This document shows positions 45,641 through 55,817 of a DNA stretch of 64,000 bases, piece after piece. Within the stretch, counting starts at the first letter, position 1, and each line of letters starts with the position of its first letter. A program made the position numbers and the translations under genes. The stretch comes from Chitinophagaceae bacterium. Its GTDB lineage: Bacteria; Bacteroidota; Bacteroidia; Chitinophagales; Chitinophagaceae. The notes beneath the pieces were generated by a model. The model was not told the DNA's origin, made no database searches, and saw only the letters and a program-made list of their open reading frames with translations. The stretch covers positions 1,240,001 through 1,304,000 of the forward strand of contig JADJLJ010000001.1 of NCBI GenBank assembly GCA_016710165.1, in the 5' to 3' direction.

Positions 45641-46846
45641 ATGCCTTCACTTTCACAACAGGAATTAGTTTCCATTGCCAATGAGTTCGGTACGCCGGTC
45701 TATGTTTATCATGCTGAGCATATAACGGCCCAATACAAAAAACTCACCGATGCCTTTGCGCAAACTGATACCCGGTTCTTTTATGCCTGCAAGGCACTGA
45801 CCAATATCCAGGTATTAAGACATATTAAAAGCATTGGCTGCAATATTGACTGCAGTTCCATCAATGAAGTAAAACTTGCCTTGCATGCCGGTTTTGAACC
45901 AGGCAATATCCTGTACACCAGCAACGGCATTCATTTCTCTGAAATAGAAGAAGCACAGGGCCTGGGCGTACATATCAATATTGACAGCCTGAGCAACCTG
46001 GAAAAGTTCGGTAAGAAATTCGGGCACGGTTACCCGGTGGGTATCCGGCTGCGGCCAAATATCATGGGCGGGGGCAACCTGAAAATCTCTACGGGACACG
46101 ACAAGAGTAAGTTTGGTATACCCATTGACCAGCTTGATAAAATTCTTGCGCTTGTTTCAACATACAACCTGTACATCCGGAACCTGCACATACATACCGG
46201 TAGCGATATAAAGGACGTTGATGTTTTCATCAAAGGAATAGAAGTACTGTTCGATATCATCCCTTCTTTCAACGAACTGGATTCCATTGACCTGGGCGGA
46301 GGCTTTAAAGTGCCTTACAAACCCGGTGATCCGGAAACAGACATTCCCCTGCTGGCAAGGAAAGTAAAGGAAGCATTCGATGATCATCCCAACCCCAACG
46401 GCAGGCATTTACAGGTCTGGTTTGAACCGGGCAAATTCCTGGTAAGTGAAGCGGGTTACCTGATCACAACCGTAAATGTCATCAAAGAAACATCGGCAAC
46501 AACCTTTGCCGGTGTCAACAGCGGTTTCAATCACCTGATACGCCCCATGTTCTATGAAGCCTATCATAAAATTGAAAATATCAGCAATCCCCGCGGCCCC
46601 GAAAAAAAATATTCCGTAGTTGGTAATATCTGCGAAACAGACACATTTGCCTGGGACCGTAAACTGAATGAAGTACGTGAAGGCGACCACCTCGTTTTTA
46701 AAAATGCCGGCGCCTATGGTTTTGAGATGAGCAGCAACTTCAACTCCAGGTTCAAACCTGCCGAGGTACTGGTGAAGGACGGGAAGGCACAGTTGATCCG
46801 CCGCAGGGATGAATTTGAAGACCTGTTAAAGAACCAGGTGATCTGA
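45641..46846 (+). CDS. lysA: diaminopimelate decarboxylase
   Basis: 401 residues of the fold III PLP enzymes. K51 in FFYACKALTN binds PLP. HIHTGSDI, the Gly-rich LGGGFKVPY, EPGKFLVSEAG and the catalytic Cys region GNICETDTF are in order, ending AYGFEMSSNFN where the substrate-binding Tyr lies. It makes lysine from meso-diaminopimelate. Sequence alone does not fully exclude a carboxynorspermidine decarboxylase, but CETDTF and GFEMSSNFNSR favour LysA. Confidence 0.93.
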   Translation: MPSLSQQELVSIANEFGTPVYVYHAEHITAQYKKLTDAFAQTDTRFFYACKALTNIQVLRHIKSIGCNIDCSSINEVKLALHAGFEPGNILYTSNGIHFSEIEEAQGLGVHINIDSLSNLEKFGKKFGHGYPVGIRLRPNIMGGGNLKISTGHDKSKFGIPIDQLDKILALVSTYNLYIRNLHIHTGSDIKDVDVFIKGIEVLFDIIPSFNELDSIDLGGGFKVPYKPGDPETDIPLLARKVKEAFDDHPNPNGRHLQVWFEPGKFLVSEAGYLITTVNVIKETSATTFAGVNSGFNHLIRPMFYEAYHKIENISNPRGPEKKYSVVGNICETDTFAWDRKLNEVREGDHLVFKNAGAYGFEMSSNFNSRFKPAEVLVKDGKAQLIRRRDEFEDLLKNQVI

Positions 46847-46951
46847 AATTAAAGACAAATTCTCAATACACAATGACCAATGTTCAATATATAATGAGAT
46901 CCTGGTTTGAGAATTGAGCGTTGAAAATTGAACATTGAATATTCTATTTCT

Positions 46952-47344
46952 ATGCTGAAAATCTTTTTGCATATTCTTTTTAGCTTTCTCAGTATTACAG
47001 CTTTCAGCCAGGCGCCCGACTGTTCCAGATTCCGGGAAGGAAAATTCAGGGTGGCCGACACAGAGGCCGGGGTAATAACCATCGCCGAAAGAAAGGGAAT
47101 GTACCAGACCGAATCCAGCGAATCATTGAAAGCGGTGGTCCGGTTCCGCATCACCTGGCAAAACAACTGCTCTTTCACGCTAAAGCTGGATAAGGTTTTA
47201 CGGAATGAGAACAGGATCGACTTCCCCCCCAACATGGAAGTACGGGTAAGGATCCTTGAAACATCGGCTGACTCCTATATACAGGAAATATCATCCTCCC
47301 TTGCCAACAGTCCGTATAAAGTAAAGGTTACCAAGGTCAACTGA
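46952..47344 (+). CDS. secreted hypothetical protein (130 aa)
   Basis: From the ATG at 46952 there is a clear signal peptide (LKIFLHILFSFLSITAFSQ) and a 110-residue body of alternating strands with two Cys (PDCSRFREGKF and WQNNCSFTL). The body resembles small lipocalin-like or stress-related secreted proteins of Bacteroidota, such as those starting DCSKFKEGKF. The function is unknown. An upstream TTG would add residues read from an intergenic repeat (TTGAACATTGAAT variants, 46870-46945), so I rejected it. 169 bp separate it from the macroglobulin gene. Confidence 0.8.
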   Translation: MLKIFLHILFSFLSITAFSQAPDCSRFREGKFRVADTEAGVITIAERKGMYQTESSESLKAVVRFRITWQNNCSFTLKLDKVLRNENRIDFPPNMEVRVRILETSADSYIQEISSSLANSPYKVKVTKVN

Positions 47345-47446
47345 CCGGAATTTTTGATTTATATATCTTTTAACTAAAACTGATTTCCCCACCTATTGTG
47401 GAAATCAAATTTTCTTTCAACATTTACACAGCAAATAAAAATGCCG

Positions 47447-47464
47447 TCCCAATGGCTATCGGGA
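47447..47464. repeat. degenerate copy of the 18-bp palindrome
   Basis: TCCCAATGGCTATCGGGA differs from the E1-gene palindrome at two positions. It is intergenic, 50 bp before the alpha-2-macroglobulin start. Confidence 0.5.
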
Positions 47465-47513
47465 TGGTGATTCCGCCATTGTCAACCCAACTTCAACAAA
47501 TAATCTCAAATTT

Positions 47514-50500
47514 ATGGAACACGACCGTGAACCCCTGAACAAAAAGTTCGGTGTAACTTTTTTGCAGGCCTTCCTGTGCCTGGCAGCCAGTCTTTACCTG
47601 CTTTCCTGCAACAAAAAAGACAAATGGATCGAGGTAGATCCGGCTTTCAGCAGCTACATTGATGCCTATACCACGGGCACCATTTCCAAAACATCTGCTG
47701 TACGTATCAAACTGGCGGCCGATGCCAACACTACCCATGCCGTTGGTGAAGAAGTGAAAGAACCGCTCTTCAGCTTCTCTCCTTCGGTTAAAGGAAAAGC
47801 ATTCTGGCTGGATGCCAGGACCATTGAGTTCAAACCCGACAGCTGGTTAAAGCCCGATGAGATGTATGAAGTACGTTTCAACCTGGGCAAAGTGACCAGG
47901 GTCCCTTCCAAATTTGCTGAATTCCGTTTCAGCATGAAAACGGTAAAACCATCATTCCGGATCTCGGATGAAGGGCTGCGGAGTTCCGGTGTAAAAAATA
48001 AAATGAGTTACAGCGGCGACCTGGAAACGGCCGACGTGGAAGACGGCAAACAGGTTGAAAAGCTGCTCACCGCATCCCAAAACAATAGTCCATTAAAAAT
48101 AAGCTGGCAGCACAACGATGCTGCCAAATCACATCGTTATACCATTGAAAATGTAGACCGCCTGAGATCGGTAAGCAATATTGACCTGCGCTGGGATGGG
48201 AAACCCATGCGCATGGACGTGAAAGGCGAAAGGCAGGTGGCCGTGCCTGCACTGGGTGATTTTAAAGTGCTGGATGTGGTGTCCATGAACGAGGCACAGC
48301 AGTACGCATCGGTACAGTTCAGCGACATGATCGCTGTAGGCCAGGAACTGGAGGGCCTGATAACCATCAGCGGACAACCGGATATCTCCTACACCATCAG
48401 CGGCAGCGAAGTAAAGGTTTTTGGCAATGGAAAGTTAGACGGCAACTATACCGTCAACATCAATGCCGGTATAAAAAATACATGGGGTGATGTACTGGAT
48501 AAAGGTTTTGCCGCCAACATAAATTTCGAGAACCGGATGCCTTCCGTAAAGATCCATGGCAAAGGGAACATACTGCCCAACAGTGGCCGGTTGGTTCTTC
48601 CCTTTGAAGCCATCAATCTGAATGCAGTGGATATCAGCATCATCAAAATATTTGAAAGCAATGTGCCTCAGTTCTTACAGGAGAACAGTTTGGGAGGCAA
48701 CAGCGAATTAAGGCGGGTGGGAAAACCCATCGTTCAAAAAACGCTGAGGCTTGATGATGACAAGACCCTGGACCTGCATAAGAAGCAGCATTTCTCCCTG
48801 GACATTGATAAATTCCTGAAAACGGAGCAGGGTGCCATCTACCGGGTTACCATTGGCTTCCGGCCTGAGTATTCCCTGTATCTTTCGTCAGACACAACAA
48901 ATAAGGCTGGTTCGGCTGACGATGAGGAAGAAGGTGATTATTACAGCAGCGCTGAAAGAAATCCGGTGGATGAAGACGAGGCATTCTGGGACCGGTACGA
49001 TACCTACTACCCCTTTGGCTACAATTGGCAAAGAAGGGATGACCCCGGCAGCAGATCGTATTACAACAAAGACCGCTGGGCAACCCGCAACATCATCGCA
49101 AGCAATATCGGACTTACAGCCAAGCGTGCAAACAACAACAGCATGGTGGTTGCCGTAAGTAATATCCTTACCACCGAGCCAATGAGCGGCGTGGAACTGG
49201 AAGTAAGGGATTACCAGCAAACCATCATCAGCACGATGAAAAGCGGCACCGATGGTTTTGCAACCATCGACCTGAAAAGAAAACCATTCCTCCTGGTCGC
49301 CCGCAAAGGAAATGAAAGGGGCTATTTAAAACTAGATGATGGAAGTTCATTGCCACTCAGCCGTTTTGACGTGGGTGGTGAAGAAGTGAAGAACGGCATC
49401 AAGGGTTTCCTCTTCGGTGAACGGGGTGTATGGCGCCCCGGCGATACCATGTACCTCAATTTTATTGTGGAAGACAGGGAAGGAAAACTGCCAAAGGATC
49501 ACCCGGTTGAATTCAGCCTGTTCACGCCGCAGGGACAATTATTCAAACACGCTGTTCAGAATGATGCGGAAGACGGATTCTATCTATTTAAAACAAATAC
49601 AGATGCTTCCTCACCCACCGGCAACTGGATGGCAAAAATAAAAGTGGGCGGCGCCAGCTTTGAAAAGACGATCAAGGTAGAAACGGTTATGCCCAACCGG
49701 CTGAAGATCAATCTTGACTTTGGTAAAGATCCCTTGCTGGGAAAAGGGAATACTGCTGCGGGTACCATCAATGCCAAATGGCTCTTTGGTGCCGCAGGCA
49801 AAAACCTGAAAGCAAAGATCGATGCGTCGCTCTATTCAAGGGGCACCCGTTTTCCGAAGTTTACCGGCTTTGATTTTGATAACCCCACTTCCGGTTATTC
49901 AACCCAAAGCAAGACCATTTACGACGGTACACTGGATGCGGAAGGCAATGCAGCGCTTAAAACAGATTTTGCCATTGATGAATCAGCCCCGGGTATGCTG
50001 AGTGCAAATATGGTGGTCAAGGTCTTTGAACCGGGAGGAAGTTTCAGTATTGACAATGTAAGCATCCCGTACAGTCCGTATGCAAGTTATGTGGGCATGA
50101 AATTACCCGATGGCGAAAAGCCATTCGACTTTTTACGTGCGGGAAAAAATCACAGCATGCAGATCGTGAATGTAGACAGTCGGGGTAATTTAATAACAGG
50201 CAGCGATGAAGTGGAAGTACAGTTTTACCGCATCCAGTGGCGCTGGTGGTGGGATGATAATGGCGACAACCTCAGCAACTTCACGCAGGATGAATACAAC
50301 AAACTTTTAAAAACAGAAAAGGTTAAACTGGCCAATGGCCGTGGCAACTGGACATTCGGCACGTCGGAAGATGACTGGGGCCGTTACCTGGTCCTGGTAA
50401 AGGACCTGAAAAGCGGGCATATAACCGGTTCGGCATTCTACGTTGATACGCCTTACTGGCAAAGCCGTGAAGGCAATGATGACCAGACGGCGGCTTCCAT

Positions 50501-53111
50501 GCTTTCCTTTACTTCCGGTAAAGAGAAATACAATGTGGGAGATGAAATCACATTGACCATCCCCAGCAGCAAAGGCGGAAGGGTTTTGGTCAGCCTGGAG
50601 AACGGAAGCAAGGTCTTACGGTCTTTCTGGCAGGAAACAAAACCGGGACAAACACAGGTGAAGTTCAAAGCAGAGGCAAACATGGCGCCTAATATTTATG
50701 CCACGGTTAGTTTGCTGCAGCCACATTCACAAACCATCAACGACCTGCCCATCCGCATGTATGGTTCCATTCCCGTTTTTGTAGAAGATAAGAATACACT
50801 GCTAAAACCCGTACTCAATATTGCCGGCAGCATAAGGCCGGAACAGAATGTTTCGTTCAGTGTGAGCGAACAGAATGGAAAAGAAATGACCTATGTAGTT
50901 GCCATCGTTGATGAAGGACTTCTGGATCTTACGAGATTTAAAACGCCAAACCCACACGATGCGTTTTATGCAAGGGAAGCGCTGGGTGTAAAAAGTTTCG
51001 ACCTGTTTGACCAGGTGATCGGTGCATGGGGCGGCGACCTGGAAAGGATATTGACCATTGGAGGTGATAACGAAGCCGGCGCCGGTAAGCAAAAAACCGC
51101 CAACCGCTTTAAACCGGTGGTGAAATTCCTCGGGCCATTCCACCTGAATAAAAACCAAACACAGAAACAATCGTTCACCCTACCATCTTATATCGGTTCG
51201 GTAAGAACAATGGTGATCGCAGCGCACAAAGGAAGTTATGGGGCTACGGAAAAAGCCGTGGCGGTCAAAAAACCATTGATGATGCTGGCAACGATGCCAC
51301 GGGTGCTGGGTCCGGGTGAAAGCATAAAACTACCGGTCACTGTTTTTGCTATGGAAAATAATATCAGGAAGGTGAATATTTCACTGCAATCAAATCCGTT
51401 CCTGGAAGTGGCTGGAGGCAATGCACAGTCGGTAAACTTCTCCCAGGTTGGCGAACAGATGGTTTATTTTGACGTGAAGGTGAAACCAAATGTGGGCGTT
51501 GGAAAAGTAAAATTGCTGGCAAGTTCGGGTAGTGAGAAAGCAGACTACGAAGTGGAACTGGATATCCGCAATCCCAACCCGCCGGTTACCAGTGTAAGTG
51601 AAATTACCCTGGCACCCGGGCAGCAATGGAAAACAACTGCCTCTCCTATTGGTGTGGCGGCAACCAGCACGGCTGTGGTAGAGATCTCCAGTGTGCCACC
51701 CATGAACCTGCAAAAACGCCTGGGTTATTTAATAGAATACCCGCACGGCTGCATTGAGCAAACAACTTCCGCAATATTTCCGCAGCTGGTATTGAACCAG
51801 CTGACCGACCTGGATGATCATAAAAAAGCACAGGTGAATAAAAACGTAAAGGCAGGTATTTCCAAACTGCAGAATTTTCAGCGGCCGGATGGTGGCTTCA
51901 GTTACTGGCCCGGGGCAAATGAAAGCGATGAATGGGGAAGCAGCTATGCCGGGCATTTCCTGGTGGAAGCACAAAACAATGGTTACCTGGTAAGTGACTA
52001 CATGCTGCAGCAGTGGAAGAATTACCAGCGTGGCAAGGCAAACAGCTGGGCTCCGTCAACCACCAATTTTTATGGTGGCGACCTTACACAGGCATACCGC
52101 CTTTATACACTGGCTTTGGCAAAAGCGCCTGAGCTGGGTGCGATGAACCGTTTGAAGGAATTCAACTATTTATCACCGGAAGCAAAATGGCGGCTGGCTG
52201 CGGCTTATTCATTGGCCGGACAGGAGAATACCGCATTGGACCTGGTCAGTGGATTGGCAACCTCATTTCCGCAAAGAACGAGTTGGGGTTATACCTACGG
52301 TTCGGATACAAGAGATGAAGCGATGGTATTGGAGACGCTGACCTTGCTTAAAAGAAAGGCACAGGCCGAAGCATTGCTGAGAACCCTTTGTGCCAGGCTG
52401 TCGCAGGATCAATGGTACAGTACCCAAACAACGGCTTACAGTTTAATTGCCATTGCAAAGTTTTGTGGTAAAAACCCAGGCGGAGCAAAGATCATTGCCA
52501 ATGGAAATGTGGATGGAAAAGCGGTTGACATCAACTCCTCTTCTTACATCAGGCAGTTGCCCATCCTGTTTAAAAATGGCGGCAGCAATGTGGTCATCAC
52601 CAACAAAGGAAATAATACATTGTACGTCCGGCTGATCACACAGGGCCAGCCATTGAGCGGCGACAGCCTGAAAGTGAATAACAATCCGGCTGTGCTGAAC
52701 ATGAGTGTGAGTTATATTTCGCAGGATGGAAAAGCGATCGACATCAACAGGTTAACACAGGGCAGTGATTTTGTTGCCAAAGTGATGATCACAAATCCCG
52801 GTAAACGTGGCTATTATTCAGAGATGGCATTGTCGCAGATATTCCCCAGCGGCTGGGAGATACTGAATGCACGGATGTTTGGCGGCGAAGGCGCTTTCAG
52901 ATCTTCTGCATCCAGCTACCAGGATATCCGTGACGACCGGGTATATACCTATTTCAACATCCGGGCAAATGAAACGGTCACGTATTATGTGCAGCTGAAT
53001 GCCTCTTACCTTGGCCGGTTCTTTTTACCCGGCACATTCTGTGAGGCGATGTATGATAACAGTATTACGGCAGGGGTGAATGGCAAGTGGGTGGAAATAG
53101 TGAACCAATAA
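47514..53111 (+). CDS. bacterial alpha-2-macroglobulin (thioester lipoprotein)
   Basis: 1865 residues with lipobox LLSC at C32, so anchored in the periplasm. Many MG beta-domains are seen, for example VRFNLGKVTRVPSKFAEFRFS and RGVWRPGDTMYLNFIVEDREG (the MG2/MG3-type signature). A thioester domain contains the intact GCIEQ with C1413 and Q1416, then alpha/alpha-toroid repeats (FQRPDGGFSYWPGANESDEWGSSYAGHFLVEA, key part DGGFSYW) and a C-terminal receptor-like domain. It traps attacking proteases. The gene for PBP1C follows, the usual partner that repairs peptidoglycan at breaches. The frame is intact over 5.6 kb. Confidence 0.95.
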   Translation: MEHDREPLNKKFGVTFLQAFLCLAASLYLLSCNKKDKWIEVDPAFSSYIDAYTTGTISKTSAVRIKLAADANTTHAVGEEVKEPLFSFSPSVKGKAFWLDARTIEFKPDSWLKPDEMYEVRFNLGKVTRVPSKFAEFRFSMKTVKPSFRISDEGLRSSGVKNKMSYSGDLETADVEDGKQVEKLLTASQNNSPLKISWQHNDAAKSHRYTIENVDRLRSVSNIDLRWDGKPMRMDVKGERQVAVPALGDFKVLDVVSMNEAQQYASVQFSDMIAVGQELEGLITISGQPDISYTISGSEVKVFGNGKLDGNYTVNINAGIKNTWGDVLDKGFAANINFENRMPSVKIHGKGNILPNSGRLVLPFEAINLNAVDISIIKIFESNVPQFLQENSLGGNSELRRVGKPIVQKTLRLDDDKTLDLHKKQHFSLDIDKFLKTEQGAIYRVTIGFRPEYSLYLSSDTTNKAGSADDEEEGDYYSSAERNPVDEDEAFWDRYDTYYPFGYNWQRRDDPGSRSYYNKDRWATRNIIASNIGLTAKRANNNSMVVAVSNILTTEPMSGVELEVRDYQQTIISTMKSGTDGFATIDLKRKPFLLVARKGNERGYLKLDDGSSLPLSRFDVGGEEVKNGIKGFLFGERGVWRPGDTMYLNFIVEDREGKLPKDHPVEFSLFTPQGQLFKHAVQNDAEDGFYLFKTNTDASSPTGNWMAKIKVGGASFEKTIKVETVMPNRLKINLDFGKDPLLGKGNTAAGTINAKWLFGAAGKNLKAKIDASLYSRGTRFPKFTGFDFDNPTSGYSTQSKTIYDGTLDAEGNAALKTDFAIDESAPGMLSANMVVKVFEPGGSFSIDNVSIPYSPYASYVGMKLPDGEKPFDFLRAGKNHSMQIVNVDSRGNLITGSDEVEVQFYRIQWRWWWDDNGDNLSNFTQDEYNKLLKTEKVKLANGRGNWTFGTSEDDWGRYLVLVKDLKSGHITGSAFYVDTPYWQSREGNDDQTAASMLSFTSGKEKYNVGDEITLTIPSSKGGRVLVSLENGSKVLRSFWQETKPGQTQVKFKAEANMAPNIYATVSLLQPHSQTINDLPIRMYGSIPVFVEDKNTLLKPVLNIAGSIRPEQNVSFSVSEQNGKEMTYVVAIVDEGLLDLTRFKTPNPHDAFYAREALGVKSFDLFDQVIGAWGGDLERILTIGGDNEAGAGKQKTANRFKPVVKFLGPFHLNKNQTQKQSFTLPSYIGSVRTMVIAAHKGSYGATEKAVAVKKPLMMLATMPRVLGPGESIKLPVTVFAMENNIRKVNISLQSNPFLEVAGGNAQSVNFSQVGEQMVYFDVKVKPNVGVGKVKLLASSGSEKADYEVELDIRNPNPPVTSVSEITLAPGQQWKTTASPIGVAATSTAVVEISSVPPMNLQKRLGYLIEYPHGCIEQTTSAIFPQLVLNQLTDLDDHKKAQVNKNVKAGISKLQNFQRPDGGFSYWPGANESDEWGSSYAGHFLVEAQNNGYLVSDYMLQQWKNYQRGKANSWAPSTTNFYGGDLTQAYRLYTLALAKAPELGAMNRLKEFNYLSPEAKWRLAAAYSLAGQENTALDLVSGLATSFPQRTSWGYTYGSDTRDEAMVLETLTLLKRKAQAEALLRTLCARLSQDQWYSTQTTAYSLIAIAKFCGKNPGGAKIIANGNVDGKAVDINSSSYIRQLPILFKNGGSNVVITNKGNNTLYVRLITQGQPLSGDSLKVNNNPAVLNMSVSYISQDGKAIDINRLTQGSDFVAKVMITNPGKRGYYSEMALSQIFPSGWEILNARMFGGEGAFRSSASSYQDIRDDRVYTYFNIRANETVTYYVQLNASYLGRFFLPGTFCEAMYDNSITAGVNGKWVEIVNQ

Positions 53112-53114
53112 ATA

Positions 53115-53199
53115 ATAGAACGCTGATGACACGGATGGAGCGGATAAAAACGGATCAAATCAGTGGCGATCCGTTTAATCCGTGTCATCAGCGTTCTAT
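53115..53199. repeat. 85-bp inverted-repeat element
   Basis: Outer arms ATAGAACGCTGATGACACGG and its exact complement bound an inner imperfect pairing of GGAT and ATCC motifs. It can fold into a single long hairpin. It lies just after the macroglobulin stop and could end transcription or act as a MITE-like dispersed repeat. There is no T-run. Confidence 0.75.
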
Positions 53200-54690
53200 A
53201 CCAACATGATCAATTCTTTTCAACATATCCCAAGCAGGTTAAAAATCCTCAGCAGGAAAGCGCAACACGACTTAACCCTGAAGTGGTGTCGGTAATGTAT
53301 TAATACGGTTCTGGTTTCTCTTCCCCATAAAATTATTCAAGCGCCCACTCCTATGTCATAGAAGACAAGGATGGCAACCTGTTAAACGCCGGCATTGCTG
53401 CCGACGGGCAATGGCGATTCCCGTACAACAAAAATGTTCCGCAGAAATTCATTGACTGCATCACTACGTTTGAAGACAAACGTTTTTTCAAACATCCCGG
53501 TGTTGATCCGGCTGCTATTGCAAGAGCGATCACCAAGAACATAAAGAACAAAGGCGTTGTGCAGGGTGGCAGCACCATCAGCATGCAGGTGATCAGGCTT
53601 TCAAAAAAGAATGATAAGCGCAACATCTGGAATAAACTGAAAGAAAGCATTCTTGCTGTCCGGCTCGAAATGTCCTTTTCCAAAAAAGAGATACTGGCTT
53701 TGTATGCAGGCAATGCACCGTTCGGAAGTAACATTGTAGGGCTGGACGCTGCAGCATGGCGGTATTACGGCAGGAGCGCTGATAAACTGAGCTGGGGTGA
53801 AATGGCTGCACTCGCCGTTCTGCCCAATGCGCCGGCACTTGTTCATCCCGGGAAGAACAGGGAGGTGCTTCTGAAAAAAAGAAACGGGCTGCTTGCTGAT
53901 TTAATGCGGTCCGGGATAATTGATAAGGCCAATGCTGAACTTGCCAGGCTGGAACCCCTGCCCGATGAACCATTGCGTCTCCCGCAGAATGCACCGCATC
54001 TTTTACAACGTTTTATAAAAGACAATAAAACATGGAAACAGGAAACAAAGATCAAAACAACGCTTGATGGTACCCTGCAGAAAAATGTATCCCGGATCAT
54101 TCAACAGCATCAGGCAGTATTAAAAGGCAATGGCATCAACAATGCCTGTGCATTGGTGCTGGATGTGGAGACCGGAAATGTACTATCCTATGTTGGCAAT
54201 ATTGCCGATCCAAAGAACAAGGACATGGAAGCGGATGTGGATGTGATCGCAGCGCCCCGCAGTCCGGGCAGCGCCTTAAAACCGGTCCTCTATGCTTCCC
54301 TGTTAAGTGACGGATTGATATTACCCAACTCCATCATCCCGGATATTCCCACACAGATCGGAAGTTATTCACCAAAGAATTTTGACCTGGGGTACGACGG
54401 CGCTGTTCCTGCCGGCAGGGCTTTGTCCAGGAGCCTGAATGTGCCCGCAGTGAAAATGCTGCAGCAATACAAATACCAGCGCTTTTATGAAACACTGCAA
54501 CAATGCGGCATCACTACCTTGAACCGGAGTGCTGATACCTATGGACTGAGCCTGGTACTCGGTGGTTGTGAAGTAACCATGTGGGACATTGCAAGTGTAT
54601 ATGCGAGCATGGCAAGAGCATTAAATCATCAAAATAAGAATCATGGCAAGATGGATATGAATGATTTTCATCTGCCACAATATAAAACCA

Positions 54691-54731
54691 CGGATGATCC
54701 GGGATCCGGGATCCGGGATCCAGGATCAGGA
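54691..54731. repeat. tandem GGGATCC repeat inside pbpC
   Basis: Three copies of GGGATCC (7 bp) and a degenerate fourth, read as DPGSGIRDPGSGI, a repeated heptapeptide in a loop of the transpeptidase region. The frame is kept. It is probably an intergenic-type repeat that entered the gene. Confidence 0.6.
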
Positions 54732-55329
54732 ATTCCTCTCGATGCAACTTCCATCTACTTCACCTTCCAGGCCATGCAGGAAGTGATGCGGCCCGGTGAA
54801 GAAGGCTTATGGCAACTCTTCTCCTCCTCCCGGAAGATTGCGTGGAAGACAGGTACCAGTTTTGGTTTCCGCGACGGATGGGCCATTGGTGCAACACCTG
54901 AAAATGTGGTGGCGGTGTGGGTAGGCAATACCGACGGCGAAGGAAGGCCGGGCCTGACCGGCGTGCAGACTGCCGCACCGATCCTGTTTGACATCTTCCG
55001 CTTATTACCAAACGGCAAATGGTTTGAAAAACCCAGGTACAATTATGCCTTTGTACCGGTGTGCCGGCAAAGCGGCTACAGGGCAAATATCGATTGCCCG
55101 GACGTGGATACGTTGTTCATGCCGCCCAATGGAACCAGGGTTGCACTTTGCACGTACCATAAAATGATCCACCTCGATGCGACCGGGAATTTCCGTGTTA
55201 CGGAAGCATGCGAATTACCCGCCAACATGCAGCACCAAAGCTGGTTCACCCTCACTCCTGCCATGGAATTTTATTACCGGCAACGCAACATTGATTATAA
55301 ACCCCTCCCGCCCTATAAGCAAGGTTGTG

Positions 55330-55347
55330 TCCCGAATTCTTTCGGGG
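55330..55347. repeat. short palindrome inside pbpC
   Basis: TCCCGAATTCTTTCGGGG, an imperfect hairpin of 18 bp, in frame, encoding PNSFG. The same kind of element as at 35548, also followed by bases coding for GTGK. Confidence 0.5.
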
Positions 55348-55657
55348 CCGGGACAGGAAAATTAATGGAGATCATTTACCCGCAACCCGATGCAAAGATC
55401 TACGTGCCGCTGGAAATAAACGGCGAAAGAGGTAAAACCGTTTTTACCGCTGCTCACCGCAGGGCTGCTGCAAAAATTTTCTGGAGCCTCGATGATGAAT
55501 TCATCGGCACAACACAGGATTTTCATCAAATGGGATTGAATCCTTCTCCCGGTAAACACATCATTACATTGGTGGATGAGAATGGCGTGAGTGTGAGCAG
55601 GCAGTTTGTGATACTGGAAAAGCAATAAAAGGTTTTTATTTTTAATACCTGAATATC

Positions 55658-55728
55658 TGAACCATATAGACACATAGATAACAATAGAAAACACATAGAC
55701 CATCTGTCCTATGTTCCTGTGTGGTTCA
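55658..55728. repeat. inverted-repeat element, copy 1
   Basis: Arms TGAACCATATAG and its near complement CTGTGTGGTTCA around an A+T-rich core with ACATAGA motifs. It is a diverged copy of the element at 57464-57546. The two bracket the C1 peptidase gene. Confidence 0.65.
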
Positions 55729-55817
55729 AACCAATCTGCTTTCAGTTCTGCACATAGCTTCTCAGGAAACGAATTTCTTCTTACATTTAAACATATTATT
55801 CAATAAAATCTTTTGTT

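Larger units (their letters stand above)
53206..55628 (+). pseudogene. pbpC: penicillin-binding protein 1C, 5' end frameshifted
   Basis: From 53331 an uninterrupted frame holds the glycosyltransferase domain (SYVIEDKDGNLLNAGIAADGQWRF, TFEDKRFFKHPGVD, GGSTISMQV) and the transpeptidase with SPGSALKP (Ser nucleophile), SLN and KTGTS, ending in the PBP1C C-terminal domain. The N-terminal anchor is split. ATG 53206 opens MINSFQHIPSRL but stops at 53294, a second frame carries the membrane-like LIRFWFLFPIKLFK, and the enzymatic frame has no ATG before the domain. Two shifts (near 53290 and 53342) are needed. The enzyme polymerises and cross-links peptidoglycan. It follows the macroglobulin gene. 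Sequence error is possible. Confidence 0.85.
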
